From positions 1 to 64,000 of the forward strand of contig NW_019776004.1 in the NCBI RefSeq assembly GCF_001039355.2: a stretch of DNA of 64,000 bases, given 5' to 3'. Positions within the stretch are counted from its first letter, which is position 1; every line of letters starts with the position of its first letter. This document shows, one piece after another, positions 59,201 to 64,000 of the stretch. The DNA comes from Lingula anatina. Its lineage: Eukaryota; Brachiopoda; Lingulata; Lingulida; Lingulidae. The notes under the pieces are model-generated. The model saw nothing but the letters and a program-made list of their open reading frames with translations. It did not search any database and was not told where the DNA came from. Both the position numbers and the translations under genes were made by a program.

Positions 59201-62200
59201 ACAGTGCAGCTGTGGAATTAAACAAGCTGTTCATTATACAGCATGGAAGTGAAGAGAGCTTTACACAGGTGTTTGCTAGATACATGTATATTGTTCTAAA
59301 AGCACATATGTGAAGTATTTTTGTTTTAAGTAAATATGTTCTGAGAACAGTCAAAAACTTTACCTTGTACCATGATTACATTTCTCATTCTTATTAAAAT
59401 ATACTAGAAAGCTTTACAAATAGCTGTGTACATGTATGTTCAAATGTTAAGCCCGTTATTTTCACAGGTTGATGTTTGGCACCACCCAGCTGTATTTGTT
59501 TGTGAACCCCAAGGAGAGAGATGCTGCCAAGACTCCGTACCCAGAAATCACATTTGAGATGGCACAGGATGAAATAGCCGCCTGCTCTGGCTTTGACATG
59601 AATACAGAGAATAAGTCTCAAGGTATGTTGGCTAATCTGTCCTCTCTACAACCATTGATATAAATGTTGTCCAGAAATACTCACTGTACATGCAGTACAC
59701 AAATATGTGCACTGTGCATAGTATCTGGCCCCAATTTTAGAAAAAAAAAAGCCAGGTTCCCAGGTTAAAAACTTAATTACCCAAGTTAATTGGTCACATG
59801 TGCACACCTTTCCCTATCAGAAACAGCGTTACCTATAAAATTTACCTATAAAACTGAATTTATTAATTCATCAGTAATGTATTAATTGGTAAGTATCACA
59901 TTTTAACAACATCAGCATGGCAAGTCACTATAGTGAGGATGACAGTTGTATATCTACAGTAGGCACAAACACTGGAATAATAACAACTTCCACCATACAG
60001 TTACAAGGGGTTTATATGTATTTTTTGCCTTATGTTTGGTTTTAACTCAGACAGAAATTGTTGCATGGTTTTTATTAAGCTTTTCAGGATAACTACATGA
60101 AGGTCAGAAATGATCTAACAAAAATTGATTTGATTTTGGTGGTTATCAATTAATTGATTAATGAGAAATGAGCTGCTTGGCATAGGTCTGCACTCTGTGT
60201 TTTTTTAGTTATCAATTATATATTAGACTAGAAATGTATGTCAAAATTCTTCATCTTGTTTTAACTGTCACTTACTTAATCTACAGTTTGGTAAGCATCA
60301 TCCATGATCTTAGTTGTACAAACCCTTCAGATACACTCTATGTATTAATTGAATATCACTAGGTTCAAGGACACTCGTTATTGCCAGTTGCTATGGTAAC
60401 AGATAAACATACATATTTTGCTGTCATGTAAAGAATGTGTGGTTTAATCACTTAATTGTGGTTCTAAAACATCCTTGTCTCTGGAGTAATGGACACTTCA
60501 GTCATATGTCACTGTCAGGGTTACCTCCAGTGGCTGATGTTGTCTCATTTCTGTGGATTTTGGTAGGTATACACAGTAGGAACAGGAACATTTGGGAAAG
60601 TGGAGGCACTTTTATTTATAAGTATGTCAGGAAAAATGGAGAATTAAGAGAAAATATTTTTTCTCAGCTTATATGATATATTGTCATTAGGTATGGAAAA
60701 TAAATTACTAAAGAATATGACATTAATTTTCTTCCCTCAGATGTCATAGCCTGCAGGGTAGAAAAAAGAACACAGGGAAATTAACCATGAATAAAACAAA
60801 CTGCATGTAGTCAGATGTGTATTGTTTTCTCTGTTAGATGACCTCCTGCTGCAGGAGGACCTGGCAGACATGATCCCAGCTGTGGAAGAGGCCAACTCTA
60901 TCAGCCAGGAGTTGGACAAGAAGCTCAAGTTTGAGATCATCATTGTCAGTTCAGAGGCCAGAGGAGAACTGTCTGGAAGAACCGAGGTAAGTATTTTAAT
61001 AATTTTACATAAAAATATATCAAATACATTGAACTTTTATTTAAGGGGGGGGGGGGGTCTTTCAGGGTACAGTAATTACTGTATGTACTAGGAACTCTGC
61101 AAATTTGATTATTTGTCTTTGCTTGGCATAAAGTAAAGTGGATTGTTAGTCTGGAGTATAAATTGATGAAAACTATATGTGATGAAGTGCGAAACATAAA
61201 CATTAACATTAATTCAGCTTATCAGTTGAATGAACTTTTGTTTTTACTTCATGGCGATTTTTTTCAATATATATTTATTTATTTTCATTATGATTGTACA
61301 TAAATTCGGTTCAGTTTTATCAGTGATCTATCTTCTGGTCAGAGGAAGTAATCAGCCAAGAGGCTGTTAGCAAGCGTGACCTTAGGTGCATTGTGTTTTG
61401 TCACACCTAACACACTGGGAGGGTGAACACACTATCAATATTCATCTTTATTGTTCCAGGTGATGGTGAGAGTCAGCAACCTGGAGACAGGCTATGAGTG
61501 GGTGTGGGTTAAGAATAAGTTCATCGACAGGAAATATGTGATGCAGGAACTTTTCCAGAAATATGATGATGGTGAGACATGGGATGTGCCTCCTGTAAGT
61601 ACAACCTAACACAATTAGGGAAATCTCTGTCACAACTAACACAATCAGGGAAGTCTCTGTCACACCTAGCGCAATGTTAAATATACACTTCATATGAATA
61701 GAAACTAAATTGAAAACTATGAAACTGATGCTGCTAAAAACACAGACTGAAAATTTAATGTCACACCGAATACAAATGATGAATATTCTCTTAGCACTCT
61801 TTTTATATTTTCAGTCTCAATCAGGCTTACTTTAAATTCTAAATAAAGTTATGATAAGAATAAACTTCATATTCGAAGATTCCATACTACTCTACTTTTA
61901 TGTGAAACATGCCAGATGCATTTAGTTAACACAGTAGTGCAAATTCCTATTTTAAGGTAAATTGTTAATAAAGATATACCAGTAGGATAAAAAGGCAACA
62001 ATCAGTGGATTTTCATGTGTTCAATGACAGCATTAAAATGTAAAAAAAAACAAAACAATACAGTAAATCTAAGTTTACTTACTTTTCCCAGGAACAAGAT
62101 CCGTTCTATGAGAACCCAGAGGACCCAGTTCACATTGGTAGTGTGAAGGTGTGGCTGCAATCTCTGGCCTATCTGGTAGGTGGGGATGTAGAAAACTGGA

Positions 62201-63561
62201 CTAGAGAGATTTTAGAGAGCTTTGTTTTTCGCTTGTTTGATTAATGCAATATTTTGAAATTCATATTGTTTTTTAAGTCCCCATCACTTGTATGTGCATA
62301 TGGGCCTCTGTAAGGGAGAGGCCAAGATTAAGTTATTTTTATAGAAAACAAAGTCCAGGTATATTTATTTATTTATTTGTTGTTGTTTTTTGTTTGTTTG
62401 CTTTTAATTTATTTTAATTTTCAATGTAAAATCATTTTAATAACATTGTACATATTTTTCTGTAGATTGAGCTGAAGGAACAACTGGAAATTACTGATTT
62501 CAGAGGAAGACAGATGGGAATATTCAANACAGGCCTCTGTCTTATTGTAATTTACCCTGCAGCCTACCATGTTTAGCTAGCAAATGTTACTTTGCCACAA
62601 AGTCATGTTTTAAATACTCACTGATAAATTTTAATGTCAGGTAGCTGACAGCTTTGATCTTCAGCCAACATTAAGAGGTGCCCTTCAATGTTAATACTAA
62701 CATGCTTTAGACCTGATGTGGTGGAAGAACAGTAAAAAGTCCTTACAACCTAAGAACAACACAGTTTCAATTGAATGAAGTTATAACATTATGATACTTA
62801 CAGTTTCTGTAAGAATTACCATGGTTATTCATGGAAGATATATGCCCATGACCAATTAAAGTTATTTAATTAAAATAACAAAAAATCTCTGTTTCAATCA
62901 CTATCTAGCTGGAAGTGGTTCCATGTAACAAGAAGGGTAAAGAGTACACAGAGGCAGATGATGTGTTTGTGGATGACCCTGAGGAACTGGTGGGAAAGGA
63001 TCTTCACTTCATGGTGAAAGTCAACAGTGCCAGGGGCATCCCTGCCAGATACACTGTGAGTAGACAGTAATACAACTACTAGTACAGCAAAACATTTTAA
63101 GGTGGAGGAGGGGAGGGAGTTGTTTGCTGAAAAACAGACTTTTTTTACCCCCCACCCCCAAATTAGTTGACCCTGTTTGAGTTATGAAAAAAATCTAGAT
63201 CAAATTTTTATTTCCCTGACCCACCATCTGTCTAAGACATGAATGCCAAGTATACATGTACATATATATATATGTATATATAGTGATACACTTATGTATA
63301 TCTTCTGTTTAATTAATGAATCTATTAACTAAGTAATAATTCATCGATTAATTGATTGATTGATTGTCTGTTTCCAGGATCTGTATGCCAGGTTTATAGC
63401 GCCAGGACAGACTGATTTCACTGAGACTGCACAGATTTCTGGCACCAGCAACCCCAACTGGAACTTTAAGAAACAGTATGATCTGCCTGTGGTGAAACCA
63501 GAGGTAAGTTATATAAGGTTGTCTCCCCTTGGGGGATTGGGGGAAGGGACACATACCAGTG

Positions 63562-63620
<59 letters not shown>

Positions 63621-64000
63621 GACCACCAACACCATTTGGAATTTTAAATAGAAACCCTGGGGGCCACAATTTGTGTTCGTCCTGCTCCAAAATAATAATA
63701 AAAAAATAAATAAAATCAAATGATTTTTCCTTTTATAACCCCCAAATTTTTCAACTATTAGCTCATTCTCTGCTGTAATATATCTGTCAACAATTTTATT
63801 ATATTGAGTTAAAAATGATTTTTTGTTCAATTTTTTTCCAATAATGATAAATTTGTCAATGTTGTATAAGGGGTCTAATTGCACTGTCCCAATATTTATT
63901 TCAGCATGTGAAGATGCTGAGAGACGGTGCTATGATGGTGCAGATATGGGGCGATCAGAAGTCAGGACAGGCCAAAAAATCAGTGAACACCAAGAAAGAG
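50412..64000 (+). CDS. KIF28: KIF28/KLP-6-like kinesin-3 motor protein, 5' 22 exons (3' end beyond window)
   Basis: Exons: 50412-50456, 52090-52296, 52578-52710, 53064-53143, 53805-53919, 54255-54366, 54690-54797, 55325-55455, 55879-55949, 56165-56225, 56474-56656, 56954-57081, 57312-57481, 58105-58236, 59468-59622, 60838-60986, 61460-61594, 62092-62175, 62466-62528, 62909-63055, 63378-63503, 63905-64000. Every junction keeps frame (2631 nt, 877 codons). The start reads [15 protein letters not shown]. The motor domain has P-loop GQTGSGKS (residues 111-118), switch I NATSSRAH (227-234) and switch II DLAGSER (263-269), then a neck and charged coiled coil (about 370-455) and an FHA domain (about 470-575). 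The family are plus-end-directed microtubule motors; C. elegans KLP-6 acts in cilia. The order motor-coil-FHA marks kinesin-3, and the short coil with no PH domain so far suggests KIF28 rather than KIF1. Intron 1 is AT-AC. The donor of exon 19 is hidden by an N at 62528. The gap at 58532-58758 lies in an intron. Confidence 0.93.
50921..51135. mobile_element. Tourist/Harbinger-like MITE, copy 4 (kinesin intron 1)
   Basis: 215 bp, ends GGCTCTATTCCCATAGATTT / inverted CACCCCATTTCCATAGATTA, in the same orientation as copy 3 and very similar to it. Left flank TTA, right flank ATA. Confidence 0.75.
53526..53751. mobile_element. Tourist/Harbinger-like MITE, copy 5 (kinesin intron 4)
   Basis: 226 bp, opposite orientation to copies 3 and 4, with TAA on both sides. 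It shares GGGGGTTCACGCTAAATTGC with copy 1. Confidence 0.75.
54061..54135. repeat. (AAT)n-(ATT)n palindromic microsatellite in kinesin intron 5
   Basis: AATAAT repeats pass directly into TTATTA repeats, so the tract can fold on itself. Confidence 0.9.
58532..58758. other. Assembly gap (227 N) in kinesin intron 14
   Basis: Flanked by G-, C- and A-homopolymers (58300-58395, 58761-58773). The exons on either side (58105-58236 and 59468-59622) join in phase and keep the FHA sequence continuous, so no exon seems lost. Confidence 0.99.

Overview
The window is nuclear DNA from an intron-rich animal with small exons, long AT-rich introns, many microsatellites and abundant short inverted-repeat elements. 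The mix of genes (a kinesin-3 of the KIF28/KLP-6 type and an array of secreted proteins with an ALK/LTK-type glycine-rich domain) and the sequence texture fit an invertebrate deuterostome, most likely amphioxus (Branchiostoma). That placement is an inference from recognition, not from a search.

Positions 1-27,200 hold no gene that can be called with high confidence. The best case is a minus-strand gene for a small type II membrane protein: four exons (27,188-27,156; 26,269-26,155; 22,910-22,818; 6,530-6,413) join in compatible phases and include a clear transmembrane segment. The same stretch carries several inverted-repeat transposon relics, a decayed LINE 3' end, a 58-bp minisatellite and a 640-bp N gap.

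Positions 27,500-49,400 are a tandemly duplicated region. Three plus-strand genes (called GRP1, GRP2 and GRP3 here) encode secreted proteins with a glycine-rich domain like that of the ALK/LTK receptors but no transmembrane or kinase part visible. They are interleaved with a minus-strand gene for a peroxisomal enoyl-CoA hydratase/delta-isomerase (C-terminus SKL). GRP2 lies wholly inside intron 1 of the only complete isomerase copy. The duplication left a decayed isomerase copy (exons 2 and 3 only) beside GRP1 and a lone isomerase first exon downstream of GRP3. GRP3 differs from the other two: it has a diverged first exon and an added EGF-like exon, with two decayed EGF exons upstream.

Positions 50,412-64,000 hold the first 22 exons (877 codons, still open at the window edge) of a KIF28-like kinesin-3: motor, short coiled coil, FHA domain and the following region. 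Its first intron appears to be a U12-type AT-AC intron. The kinesin and the isomerase-like first exon at 49,374 point away from each other across about 1 kb.

An inverted-repeat element family of about 215 bp (Tourist/Harbinger-like, TTA/TAA target sites) has five copies between 45.5 and 53.8 kb. One copy carries a second 1.4-kb element inside it. Paralogous GRP introns supply empty sites for three insertions. Four isolated single Ns mark hidden assembly joins, and two of them damage gene models (GRP2 exon 4 and kinesin exon 19).
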